This document shows positions 33,662 to 43,767 of a DNA stretch of 64,000 nt, in pieces. A program made the translations under genes and the position numbers. The stretch's first letter is position 1; each line of letters begins with the position of its first letter. Origin of the DNA: Symsagittifera roscoffensis (taxonomy: Eukaryota; Xenacoelomorpha; Acoela; Convolutidae). The stretch spans positions 37,588,759 to 37,652,758 of the forward strand of contig NC_087063.1 of assembly GCF_963678635.1 (NCBI RefSeq). The letters are read 5' to 3'. The notes under the pieces are model-generated. The model had not been told where the DNA came from, did not search any database, and worked only from the letters and a program-made list of their open reading frames with translations.

Positions 33662-33819
33662 ATTAGGTGAGATAATGGTAGAATAGTTGGCCTATTTACA
33701 AGCAAATAGGTGAATTTAAGCGGAAAAAGGCTATTTGAACCTTTTTTTGGACCAAACGTCAATATAGATTGAAATTGTACTTCACACATATCAAGTTGAA
33801 ATTAGTTGCACCCAAGATG

Positions 33820-34040
33820 TTTTTTAAGAGTAATGAGCGTAGTGAAGACTTATATAGGTCTTGGTGAGTTTTTTCGTGTATGCTCTGTTAACTACAGATG
33901 TACATTCATAATTATTTTGAGTATATATGCACTTTTTGAGTTCAATTGAAATTCATCTGCTGTAAGATACGTAAATAGCACTCTCCAAATACGAACGTGG
34001 AAATAACGCGAAAAAACGTGAACGATTCCTCAAAAGGATG
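33820..34040 (+). repeat. dispersed repeat, family D
   Basis: TTATATAGGTCTTGGTGAG, TGCACTTTTTGAGTTCAATT and ACTCTCCAAATACGAACGTG closely match 5240-5470. The element B terminus follows directly. Confidence 0.65.
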
Positions 34041-34359
34041 CAGATCTTACCTATACTATATTTAAATTAGTGTGACAGCTATCTCCCATGTTCAAGCTAT
34101 TAATTTGGCATGTTTAATGAAAGAATTTTTTCACGGTTAAGCTATATCATATAATGCAATGCTTACGAAAATTTTTCAATTAGTTTTTCGCAAGGTCATT
34201 ATTTTTAAAATAATTTTTTTTCGAGGCCAAACTAAGTCTGTCTGCCTGTATACCTGCTTTTTCATTTAATTTGATCATGTCTGTCTACCCGTCTTCAAAT
34301 TTTTTAACTTTCAATTATGTTTCGACGATTCAGTCCAAAATTTTACTACTGTTAAACGG

Positions 34360-34690
34360 TTGGCTCCAATCTTTCTTTCTCTTTATCTTGTTTTTCTATT
34401 TTTTGTCTTTTTTTCAATGCTTCTTTTTCGATCTTTTTTCCATATATTTTTCGATCCTTGTTTTTTGATCATTTTTCTAAATCTTTTTTTAGATCCTTCT
34501 TTTTGATCTTTTTTTCTATCTTGTTTTACAATCCTCTTTTTTGATTTTTTATATATTTTTTCGATCCTTCTTTTTCGATCTTTTTTGCTATCTTTCTTTT
34601 TCTATGCTTTTTTTTGTCTTTTTTTCGATGCTTCATTTTCGATCTTTTTCCATCTTTCTTGTTCTATTTTTTTCTATCTTTTTTTTCTAT
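34360..34690 (+). repeat. pyrimidine-rich simple repeat with GATC words
   Basis: T-runs are broken by CGATC or CTATC about every 10-15 bases. It occupies the same place in element B as the short spacer between 5' blocks in element A. Confidence 0.8.
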
Positions 34691-34869
34691 TATATATTTG
34701 AATGCAGGCTTCACTATCTCGCCAAGTTGAAGTTTGCTAAACGTATTATTTTAGCATGTTTAAGGAAAGAATTTTTTCACGCTTAAGTTATATCGTACAT
34801 TACAATAGTTCAGATTTTTTTTTTCGATTTTCCTGTTTGATGTCAACGACTATTTCATCAATTTTGAAA

Positions 34870-36600
34870 TTAGTAAACTTGAGTTTGAAAAAGTTCAGGA
34901 AGTTTGATATTCCAACCCTGTAGTTGCGGGCTGTCAGAGTACTCTCAGGCAGTGCAAATCTTGCCTCCGAATCTCACTTCTCAAATCCTTGTAGATTTCG
35001 AGACATGACGTTTTTTTAAATTTTTTTTTCAAAAATATTCAAAAAACAGACCACAAGATGGAGATTTTGAAGGTCTCCATCATCTCGTTGGAAACTCTAA
35101 GGGAACCTTCAAGGGTTAAGAATCTTGCCTCTGATAATTACTGCTCAAATCCTTATAATTTTCGAGATATGACGTTTTTTAGGATTTTTTCAAAGTTTTT
35201 CAAAGAACTCAGATATAAAAGATTTCACAAAAATTTGAAGTTTCCATCTCTATAGTGAGGCTCTGTCGGGGTAGACCAGGAACTGCGAATTTTTTTCCTC
35301 TTAAATGACAGCCCAAATCATTTTAGTTTTCGAGATATGGCGTTTTTATTGATAATTTCAAAAACTTTCAAGAAAACTTATTTTTTTCTTGTTCAAAATT
35401 CAAAATGCCAATTTTTGTAGCGAGGCTGTTAGAGAGCTCTCAGGGGTTGCAAATCTTGTCTCCAAAATGTGACGGTCCAAATCTTTGTATTGTTGAAATA
35501 TGACGGTTTTTTATCGTTTTTTTTTTTTAAACGAATTCACAAAAAAGTTCAATTTATTTTTTTTCAAATTTGAAATTCCTGACTGCTCGAATCTGTGTAG
35601 TTTCCCAGAGAAGACTTTTTTTGTGATTTTTTCAAAAGTTATAGAAAAAAATCAAATTTAGTTTTTTCAAACAATTGGAATTTCCTACTGTAGATGGGGG
35701 CTGTCAGAGTACTCTCAACGGTTGCGAATCTTGCGTTCAAATGCGAGGGTTCAAATGCTCTTAATTTCCGAGATGTGACGTTTGCTATGTCTTGTTTCTT
35801 AAAATTGTTCAAAGAAGTTAGTTATATTCAGTTTAACAAAATTTGAAGTTCAAACCTCTAAATTGAGGCTTTTACATTGCTCTTCCAGGATTTGCTAACT
35901 TGGCCTCCAAAACTGGCGGCACAAATCCTTGTAGTTTTGTGGATATGACGTTTTGAGTGATTTTGTCAAACAAAAATGTTTTTTTTTTTCAAATTTTGAA
36001 GCTCTCGAAGCTCTCAACCCAGCAATTGGGGAGTGTCGAAGTACTCTCAAGGTTTGCAAATTTTGCCTACAATTGTGGTTGCTCAAATCTTAAGTTTCCC
36101 AGATATGACGTTTTTTGTGATTTTTCAAAAACTTTTCAAAGAGAAAAGTTATTTTTTTTTAAATTGAAATTCTTAACCCTGCAGTTGGGGGCTGTCAAAG
36201 TACTCACAGAGGACGTGAATCTTAACTCCAAATATGACTGCTCAAATCTTTGTGTTTTTGAGATATGACGTTTTTTATGGTTTTTTCAAAATATTTGTTT
36301 TGAATGTTTGAGTTTGAAGTTTCTCAAAAGTTGAAATTCCCAACGCTGTAGTCGGGTACTGTGATAATACTCTCAAAAGTTAAAAATTTTGCATTCCAAT
36401 GCGACTGCTCGTTTGGTTTTAGTTTCCAGATGTGGCGTGTTCTTATGTCATTTTAAAATGTTTCAAAAAACTTCACAGAATTTTATGATTTTATAAAGTA
36501 TAAATAAATACATTTGAGTAAAAATTTTAACAACCTTCGAAATTACTATTCCTGTAATTGGGTGCTGTCAGAGTACACTCAAAGGATGCAGATTTTATTT
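34870..36600 (+). repeat. satellite array of about 165-bp units, copy B
   Basis: Same family as 13380-15995 (GCTGTCAGAGTACTCTCA, CTGCTCAAATC, CGAGATATGACGTTTTTT). The units are more diverged from one another and no higher-order repeat was seen. Confidence 0.85.
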
Positions 36601-36739
36601 CCAATATCTGAATTTTTTAAATAATTTTATGAAAACTCGAAGCACCCGAGGTGTGGTACACGCAAGTCTCCATAATATGCGATTTTTAAAAAAAAAATTG
36701 TCAAAAATTAGAATTACCGGAGGTGCGTTACACGCTAGT

Positions 36740-37629
36740 AGCTATAAAATGTGTGGCCTAAATTTTTTGTACTCATCATAAAAGTTTTATCAACAATGAT
36801 TGAGTTGAATATGTAATTGATCAAGATAATTTACACGTTACTTACGGCTGAAAACCAGGGGTTGGGAAAATCAACTGTGAGAAAAAATGTCAAATACTTG
36901 AAATTTATTTCAATTAATTGAATTGGTTTCTCCATGTTTGTCATTTACCAATTAATTTAAATTGATTGATTAGCGTTTATGATGGCTTTAGCAACGTATT
37001 TTAATGACCATAATAGATGGTTCCGGTTTAAAAATACCTGCATTTTGAGATTCATTGGCTGAAGGCTCTGTCATGAATCACCAAACGCTAACCCGGCCTA
37101 GCTGAAAATTCTAAAGCCAAAAATTTTCTGCTGTTAATTTTTTGTTACTCGCTTAACTCGAATCAATAATAAGAATTGGAAAAAATTGGGTGGCAATTAA
37201 TTGGACACCAATTGAAATGTCCTACACCCTTCTGAAAATGGTGCGTATCATGAATACCTTTCATTCATTAATGAAAATTGCCTGGATTTTTTTGCAGCGA
37301 TCTGATCTGAAAACCATATATTTTCAACTATATTTACCCCTATGGTACCTAAATACGCTCGCGATTAGCAATTGTGTTAAAAACGGAAAATACACTTTTT
37401 TCGGATTAGGAACTTTTTGAACTGAATCAATTAATTCACTTAATATATTGGTTCCTAATGAAAGTATATTACCTGTCTGCTCATACGCAGTCAGCTTCGT
37501 TGTTGAATCTTAAAATAGTTTTTTTGCTGCGTGTAATTTTTGTTTTAGTTGCTATGAGTGTTTTCAATTTTTGCAATAATTTATGATTTTACTAACCTTT
37601 ACTTCGTATTTTATCCTTTTCTGTTTGTT
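36740..37629. other. non-coding, no recognisable feature
   Basis: AT-rich DNA. The short frame at 37190-37420 has no recognisable domain and no splice context. Confidence 0.4.
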
Positions 37630-38274
37630 CTCTTGAAAACTTTATTCTTTATTGTTAAATAAAAGACATTATTTTTGACAACTGATTTTTCTCAAAAAAT
37701 ACACCAATAATTCTGAGATTGAAGATTCAATTGAATAATTTTTTTCTTTGAATTTTTCCGGAATTAGGAGTTTTTCCTCTGTTTTATAAGAAAAGAGACA
37801 TGCGTTATTTTCGAAATTATATATTTTCTTCTTAACGGATGGCAGTTCTTCACAAAAAGGAAATATTTTAGCCGTTCAGATGGAAATTCCTAATTCTCGG
37901 TCTTTCAATTGAATTCTTAGTCTTTAGATTTGTATATATTAAAACAATAATGTCCTAAGTCCAGAACGGTTTATCGACATAAAAAAAACGCGCAGCCGAT
38001 TATGCGAAACATATGACCTCAAACTTTTTGTTAGAGATTGGAAATTTCAAAAATTGGACTTCACTTAATTCTTCCAACAGGTATGCATTAAAGATTTAGA
38101 AAAAATCCAATTTCAAATTGAACGAAAAGTTTTTTTTCTGCATAAGTGGCTAAGCTCTTATTTTTGTCAAAAACCGTCCTGGACGTAGAAAATTTCCAAG
38201 TTTCGATCTACCCTGCCGAAGTTGCGACTGAGAGTTCAATTGAAAGAACAGGTAGTAGAAATCTCCCCTGGCTT
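37630..38274 (+). repeat. decayed units related to the 4020-5115 array
   Basis: Phrases such as TCTGAGATTGAAGATTCAAT and GACTGAGAGTTCAATTGAAA recur at intervals like those of the 4-5 kb array, but the units are badly eroded. Confidence 0.5.
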
Positions 38275-38756
38275 CAGGGGCGGATCTAGGATTTTCTCGA
38301 GGGGGGGGGGGATTTTCAAAAAAGTTTCCAAAATTTTGACGACTTTTTTTTTTTTAGTTCGACCAAATTGATTTTTCGAGCTCTCCCAAAGCACTGTTTT
38401 GCCCCTATTTTAGCAAAATTTTCTGCGCTGCGGGCGGATTTTTGAAAAAACAGTCAAAAAAGCCGTTTTTGGGCACTTTTTGAAAAACTTTGACAAAAAA
38501 TCGTTTTTTTTTGGCGCGCGCTCCCCCTCAAAGTTAGTATATATTGACAAAAAAAGCGTTTTTTTGGCGCGCGCTCCCCCTCAAAGTTAGTATATATTGG
38601 CGCCGAAGGCGCCTTTAGAAACATTTTAGGGTCGGTCGGCCAAAAATGGATTTCTGAAAAAGTATCAAAGGGAGGACCCTTTGGGTCGGCAGGGGGTCGA
38701 ATCCCTGAGGAGAGGGGGCGTCCGCCCCAAAGCCCCCCCCCCTACATTTGCCCCTG
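38275..38756. mobile_element. non-autonomous hAT element (482 bp) with perfect 8-bp TSD
   Basis: The ends CAGGGGCGGATCTAGG and, inverted, CAGGGGCAAATGTAGG match at 13 of 16 bases. They are flanked by identical 8-bp duplications CCTGGCTT (38267-38274 and 38757-38764). CAGGGGCGGAT is a typical hAT terminus. A segment of about 55 bp (GGCGCGCGCTCCCCCTCAAA) is tandemly duplicated inside. No transposase is present. Related fragments lie at 7370-7550 and 9440-9720. Confidence 0.9.
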
Positions 38757-38989
38757 CCTGGCTTATTAACCATTTTTGTCTAATAACTTTTTGAAGTTTT
38801 TTAAAATACATTTTCCTCTCTCAGTACACATTTTTAAAACAGCATATCATATTGCTAGCTTAAGCTGGTTACGCATTGGTTAAGTATAGGTGGATTTTGA
38901 AACCCTTAAAGTATTTTCCCCTGGATTCAGGATATTTTTGAAAGTTTGTCGATTTTCCGAGCTGAGGTCTCAGTTCTGCAGAGGTTGCG

Positions 38990-39178
38990 TTCTACGCGCA
39001 AGCAAAATTTTTTAAAACAGCCGTCCAAATTGGTGCAAATTACCGCTGCTTCTTAATTGATTTATCTAAAGCATTTGATTCGGTAAATCAAATTAAGTTT
39101 TTAAGAATTATTTTACAAATACGGCTTCAAAGGTCGTTTAAAACACGCATTCTAACAGAACAGGATACAATAGGTTGA
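38990..39178 (+). pseudogene. non-LTR retrotransposon reverse transcriptase fragment
   Basis: One frame reads FKTAVQIGANYRCFLIDLSK and then AFDSVNQIKFL, containing the DLSKAFDSVN motif (RT block 2/A, with its first catalytic Asp) of LINE reverse transcriptases, usually followed by H..L. Only about 60 codons remain. The frame stops at 39176, and neither the YADD block nor an endonuclease domain was seen nearby, so it is a dead fragment. Confidence 0.85.
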
Positions 39179-39179
39179 C

Positions 39180-39821
39180 TAAGCTTCTCAGAAGTCTGTT
39201 AATCAAAAACGTGGGTGCGTTACTCGCTCAAAATTAGACTAAAACTCAAAAATTTCAAACGGGTTTTTCACGAAATAGCGGTTTTTTAATGATTTTTCAA
39301 ATGATGTTCGAACTACCACTAAACGGGCAGTAATATGGTATATCACTGGTGATTAATTGTGATGCCTTTTTGTTTCCGTGAAAAATTACAACCAAACACA
39401 AAGCCAAACACAAAGAAACACAAACATGGAAACTGTTGCAAAACAAATGAAAGAAAATAAACTCAGTTAGCCGAGGTAAAATAAAAACTATCCTTCGGAG
39501 GAACTTCAGTTAGAGTACGAGTAAAATTACAGGTTTACTTTATTCACAACGTTCAATAAATCAAGTGATGCCATTTAAAAATCATCTTTATTTTGAAACC
39601 AAAGACTGGCTTGAGTAAAATATATGTAGAATTAGTCTGACATTACTCAGTTTTAGTAAACGGAACTAGCTGCAATAATTCTTTGAAGCAATTGGAATGA
39701 AGTCAAATGGCTTAATCAGTGTGCTCTTTTCCATACGTAAGAATTAAAACAAAAACCGTATACAATTTCTTTAATTAAACGAACACCGTTACTTATTTTA
39801 AATTTAACCGGTACCATTAGT
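39180..39821. other. non-coding, no recognisable feature
   Basis: AT-rich DNA, no exon-like island or repeat family recognised. Confidence 0.4.
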
Positions 39822-40440
39822 CTGGAGGTAACGATTACACCTGGGACGGCGAAGGTCCTGGGTTGAATCTGACTAAGATATGGTTTTTTCTCAAACGAAA
39901 AATATTCTGTTTCAAAAAAATTATCGGCTTATTATTGATCTGCTTGTTTCGTCGGCTTTACGGCCACATCTTAGAATTTTTTGCTGTATCCAGTTTTTAT
40001 TGTAGCTGCTTTTTATGTTTTCATTTACTCCTTCAGTTTTTAATTCTACTAGTCTTGACCTCGTATATTTTCTTTGTAAATTTTTTTGGCTTGAAAAATT
40101 TTTTTGGCCTAAATGATTGCGGCTTATATTTCATTGGCTTACTGGCCTAATAATGGGTAGTTTCAGGGAACCATAATGAATTTTTGCGTTTTGAGTTTTT
40201 ATTAAACGCCGTCAAATATATGGTTTTAGACGTGTTTTCTGCAAACAGAATATCATTCTACGCAGCGTTTTGAAATTCTTTAATTGTGGTTTCTTCCAAA
40301 AATTTACCGAAATTCTTGGACTTAGCGGCTCTTCTTTCCTCTCCTGTACGCTAGCTTGCAATGCTATTTTTGAGGTATCGTAAATGATGCTAAACTCCGG
40401 TTCGCCTCCACGTTATTGTTACTTTTTATTATGATTATTA
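39822..40440 (+). repeat. retroposon-like repeat, family E
   Basis: Head CTGGAGGTAACGATTACACC with B-box-like GGGTTGAATCTGAC, T-rich body, and a tail ending GGTTCGCCTCCACG followed by a short ATT-rich tract. It is the most complete copy of the family also seen at 3530-4019. Confidence 0.6.
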
Positions 40441-40690
40441 ATTATTAATAGCCTGGTTCAAGTGGCGCGAAAGAATGAATTACTTTTGTTCCCAAAATAG
40501 ACTTTTCTTATCATCATTTCTAGCAAAAATCATTTCTAGGGACCTGATTTTATCAATCTAGTTAATTTTATCAAAAAATTTTGATTCTTAAAAAACATTT
40601 GAAACTCGATGACATTTAAAACCATAGTTTGTTTTTGTGATTACTTCAAAAATAGTTTTTTTTACTAGTCTGTTTTCACTCAAGTAACAG

Positions 40691-40748
40691 ATGTTGAGGC
40701 AAAAGTGGAGGGCGGAGGAGGGGAGCATGGTGGACCCCATGTATCAAG
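40691..40748 (+). other. possible isolated exon
   Basis: A GC-rich island in AT-rich surroundings lies between CTCAAGTAACAG and a strong donor, AAG|GTACGT. Two frames are open; one reads VEAKVEGGGGEHGGPHVSR and another starts with ATG. No family was recognised, and neighbouring exons were not found. It may be chance. Confidence 0.2.
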
Positions 40749-41402
40749 GTACGTTATAAATTTAGGGTCCATCATTCTAGAGGGGTCCATCATTAGGGTC
40801 CATCTTGGGTATAGAGTCTACAATGTATTAAGATAGGCAATAGACTTGATAAGATTACAGTGCGATGGTAAGAGAAAAAAAATGGAATTTGTTTTAGGTT
40901 TTGTGAGAAAATGTCTAGGTTTTTTCGCAAAAATCTCGGTGTGCGTGATCTAATTGTCAAATATCACTGGTTAAATACTTGAAGATTGTGGAATCAAGTT
41001 CTTGTAATTGGTTTTTGGTACAATGGCAAAAATTGAGACTTTTTAAAAAAAAAAATTGAAATTTTTTTGAAAAAGTTTCAAAACACGATAAGGTTTGGTA
41101 TAACTCAATCTATTAAATATTTCATTAGCCGATCTCACTCTTTAAAATAACGCTATATTTGGTTGAAACTATGGTAAAACTTATTGAAACTTCGAAAAAA
41201 GTGTTTTTTTTTTTGAGAAAATGAAAATTAAATTACAAAGAATGTATACCAACCACTGCATTGTACATTAAGCTTACCGCAATATTTCACCTTTAAATAT
41301 CATACAACCAAAATAATACAACGTCATAAATAAATTTACTAAATCAGAACAGTTCTTATAAGTTAAATGGTTTTGTATGAATTCCATCAAATTGAACTTC
41401 TT

Positions 41403-41870
41403 TTCCATCTTTTTGGGTAAAAATAACTGAGTCCTTTCTTTGTCTGTTCAGATTTAGCAACCAGATGATTCATAGTTCTGAATCCTCTGTTAGTAGATGT
41501 AAGGCTAACTGCTTCATCGAAAACTCTCCTATACTTTGCCATAGGCTCATTTCCAGAATCTTCCAGAACTAGTTTGTTTCATCCTTTGCTGCTAAATTTG
41601 AACTTGTCTGACTTGTTGTCTTAGCAGCCATATGTTTTGCTACACAAACAGAGCATTTTTGTACATCTAAATTCTTCTTTGAAAAACTCCGGCTCCCGCT
41701 CATCGGATTTTTTTATGGATACTGCAACACGTTAGAGGGAAGAAATTAGATTTTGCATCTGCCTTGAGAAAGTTTCTACAGTAATTTTCCCTCAATTTTT
41801 CCCTAATGACTCTTTTTCTGGTTGGATACAGTCACATAAATTTTCTTCAGCAAAAGCTAAGTAAGGCGAA
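41403..41870 (-). pseudogene. type B DNA polymerase relic, C-terminal part
   Basis: On the minus strand, broken frames resemble the C-terminal end of Polinton-type PolB after the palm domain, including a Cys-rich stretch (SKTYGC) and a final Phe/Tyr-Pro-Lys segment. Frameshifts and stops interrupt it. The palm motif C (DTDS) expected just before this part is absent; the X-module fragment at 41872-42015 stands in its place. Confidence 0.6.
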
Positions 41871-41871
41871 T

Positions 41872-42015
41872 TGGATTGTTCCAAAGTTAAAACTTTAAAA
41901 TACCAATTGAATAAAGAACTTACTTTGTTCTTTTTGCAAAGTAATGAATTGTAAAATTTGAAGTTAAATTCAATTCAATGTTTCTGATTGGCAAAGAAAA
42001 TTATTGACTCAATCT
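41872..42015 (+). repeat. module X fragment inside the polymerase relic
   Basis: GGATTGTTCCAAAGTTAAAA through CTGATTGGCAAAG matches the first 145 or so bp of module X at 47454, 51276 and 58206, in the same orientation. It separates the duplicated polymerase core from the C-terminal relic. Confidence 0.85.
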
Positions 42016-42019
42016 AATA

Positions 42020-43766
42020 ATCTCTGGTTCTATGGTTTTTTGAGTTCAATGATTGATTTCAGCATTACCACGTCATATAAGTCTTTCTCAACTGTGTTCA
42101 GTCTTTTAAACACTGGTTCACTGAGTGACTTATGAGTTTTTTTATCATTGAGATACTTCGTGATTGCATGTCTGGATCTATCCATGATCTGATATTCATA
42201 GAAGGAATTACCCAAAAACTTCATATTTTCTGCTACAACTCCTGACAAAGGGTTTTCATCTTTTTCTCTTCTTGCATCAACTACCGATTGAACGAACTTA
42301 TTGAAACATTTTTGTGGAGTATGATGAACAAAGCGGTAAATTTTGGTGCACTGCAGGCCAAGCTCCAAAGAAAAGTTGAAGAGAAAAGGTTATAACTGTT
42401 CAATTTTCTAGATTGAAATAAGATATCAGCATTCTCTGAGGTTGTTTTAACATTTTGTTCTCGATTGCATAGTTTTTCTTGTAGGTTCCAAAGATCATTT
42501 CTTCAAACTTCGGCGTTTTTGAAAACTGGAGGAAAAATGACGAGTTTTGATTTTAGTTCATTTGGAACCTCTAAATTGCACTCAACATAGCCAATAAAAG
42601 AGATCCATCTTTTAATTTTTTGCTAGAAAAGAGTCTGTAGAAAGAGGTCTTTTTGTAGAGATAAAAATTTCTGACGTGATTTTTGATCTTGTCATTGGTT
42701 TTGAAGCTCTCCCACCACTCACACTCCCACATTTCTTTAAATTTGTATCCTTTCTCGTTTTTGTATTCCCTTCCCATCTCTCTCTTCTTGTTTCCTCACT
42801 AAATATCCTGTTCGGCTAAGGAGGGACGAGCTTCGTGACAGGAACAGAAGTGGTAGTAACCCAAAGCTTTGAACACTATTTTTACAGTGATCACATTAAC
42901 CGTCCACATTCAATAACAGTCAATTTTCTTTTAGTTTCCAGACGTAAAAAAACTCTTAATTTTGCATTCTGGTCTTGGTTCTTAGTGGAAAGACTTGAAT
43001 ATATCCTCAAAACTGCGAGATCGATTATGTATATCCTTGAATTTCTCCATATTAGTGTCAAACTCCCATCTCGTGTAAAGTCCTGTTGGCATCTCTTGAC
43101 CCATTGAGAAGGGGTAGAGCTGACTTGCGTCAATTCCAACCATTGATTTACAAACATTCGATGAATTTCTTATGAAAGTTTCATCAACTACAGTTTTTCG
43201 AGTGAAAACAATGGAAGGTCCACCAGTCATGTCTTCTCGTTTTATCACTTTCGCAAAATGGATAAAACTTGAAAAATGTAAATTTTGGTAGACATATGTT
43301 TGCTAAATTTGGAAGTGTACATCCAAGTTTAAACATATCAATTCCCTTGTCATGATAAAACTGAACCAGTTTTTGCATTACTTGCAGGGTTGGAACAACA
43401 TCCTTGTTATTGTACCACTTCAAGTCTTTGAACACAGTCATTCCGTTTTTCTGCCAAGTATTTTGTAAGTAATTGTAATTATCCAAACCAGATGGAGGCA
43501 CAGTCTTGATTTGAAGCTTTTTCAGTGCTTGCTGTTCGCCAAGCCCACTTTTTCGCAGTTTCTCATAATCAATGAAGTCTTTGTCCAGCGGATTGTTGTT
43601 TCAAAATTCACTAAAAAAGGCTTCATATGGCGGCAGTCCTGAGATATCAAGTTTATCTGGGTCATCAAAGCACTCATAGGAAACGATACTTTTGTTTCGC
43701 TAGTTTTATAGGATTTGACAAAAAATCCAGAGTTGTTGCTCCATCCAGAAACTTCAGAACATCCAG
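42020..43766 (-). pseudogene. type B DNA polymerase relic, core copy 2
   Basis: The second of two nearly identical core copies (offset 1696-1698 bp). On the minus strand it carries KGIDMFKLGCTLPNL, motif A GIDASQLYPFSM (D..SLYP class), a Trp-rich WECEWWESFKT segment and motif B AENMKFLGNSFYEYQ. Several frameshifts split these across frames, and the usual Gly after Tyr in motif B is Glu. Protein-primed PolB with this arrangement is the replication enzyme of Polinton/Maverick transposons and related viruses. It is not functional here. Confidence 0.88.
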
Positions 43767-43767
43767 A

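Larger units (their letters stand above)
34050..36738 (+). mobile_element. Helitron-like non-autonomous element B
   Basis: It has the same block order as element A: a 5' end CTATACTATATTTAAATTAG (the first base of the expected TC is changed), a second 5'-like block at about 34685 (CTATTATATATTTGAATGCA), a satellite array and 3' ends. Two 3' ends are stacked: a mutated one at about 36636-36666 (CACCCGAGGTG then ACACGCAAG) and an intact-looking one ending in CTAG at 36735-36738. Between the 5' blocks lies a pyrimidine-rich tract (34360-34690). There is no replication protein. Confidence 0.75.

Noticed and set aside
42835-43107. + strand frame MTGTEVVVTQ, repeated at 44531
   Set aside because: Antisense shadow of the polymerase palm region.
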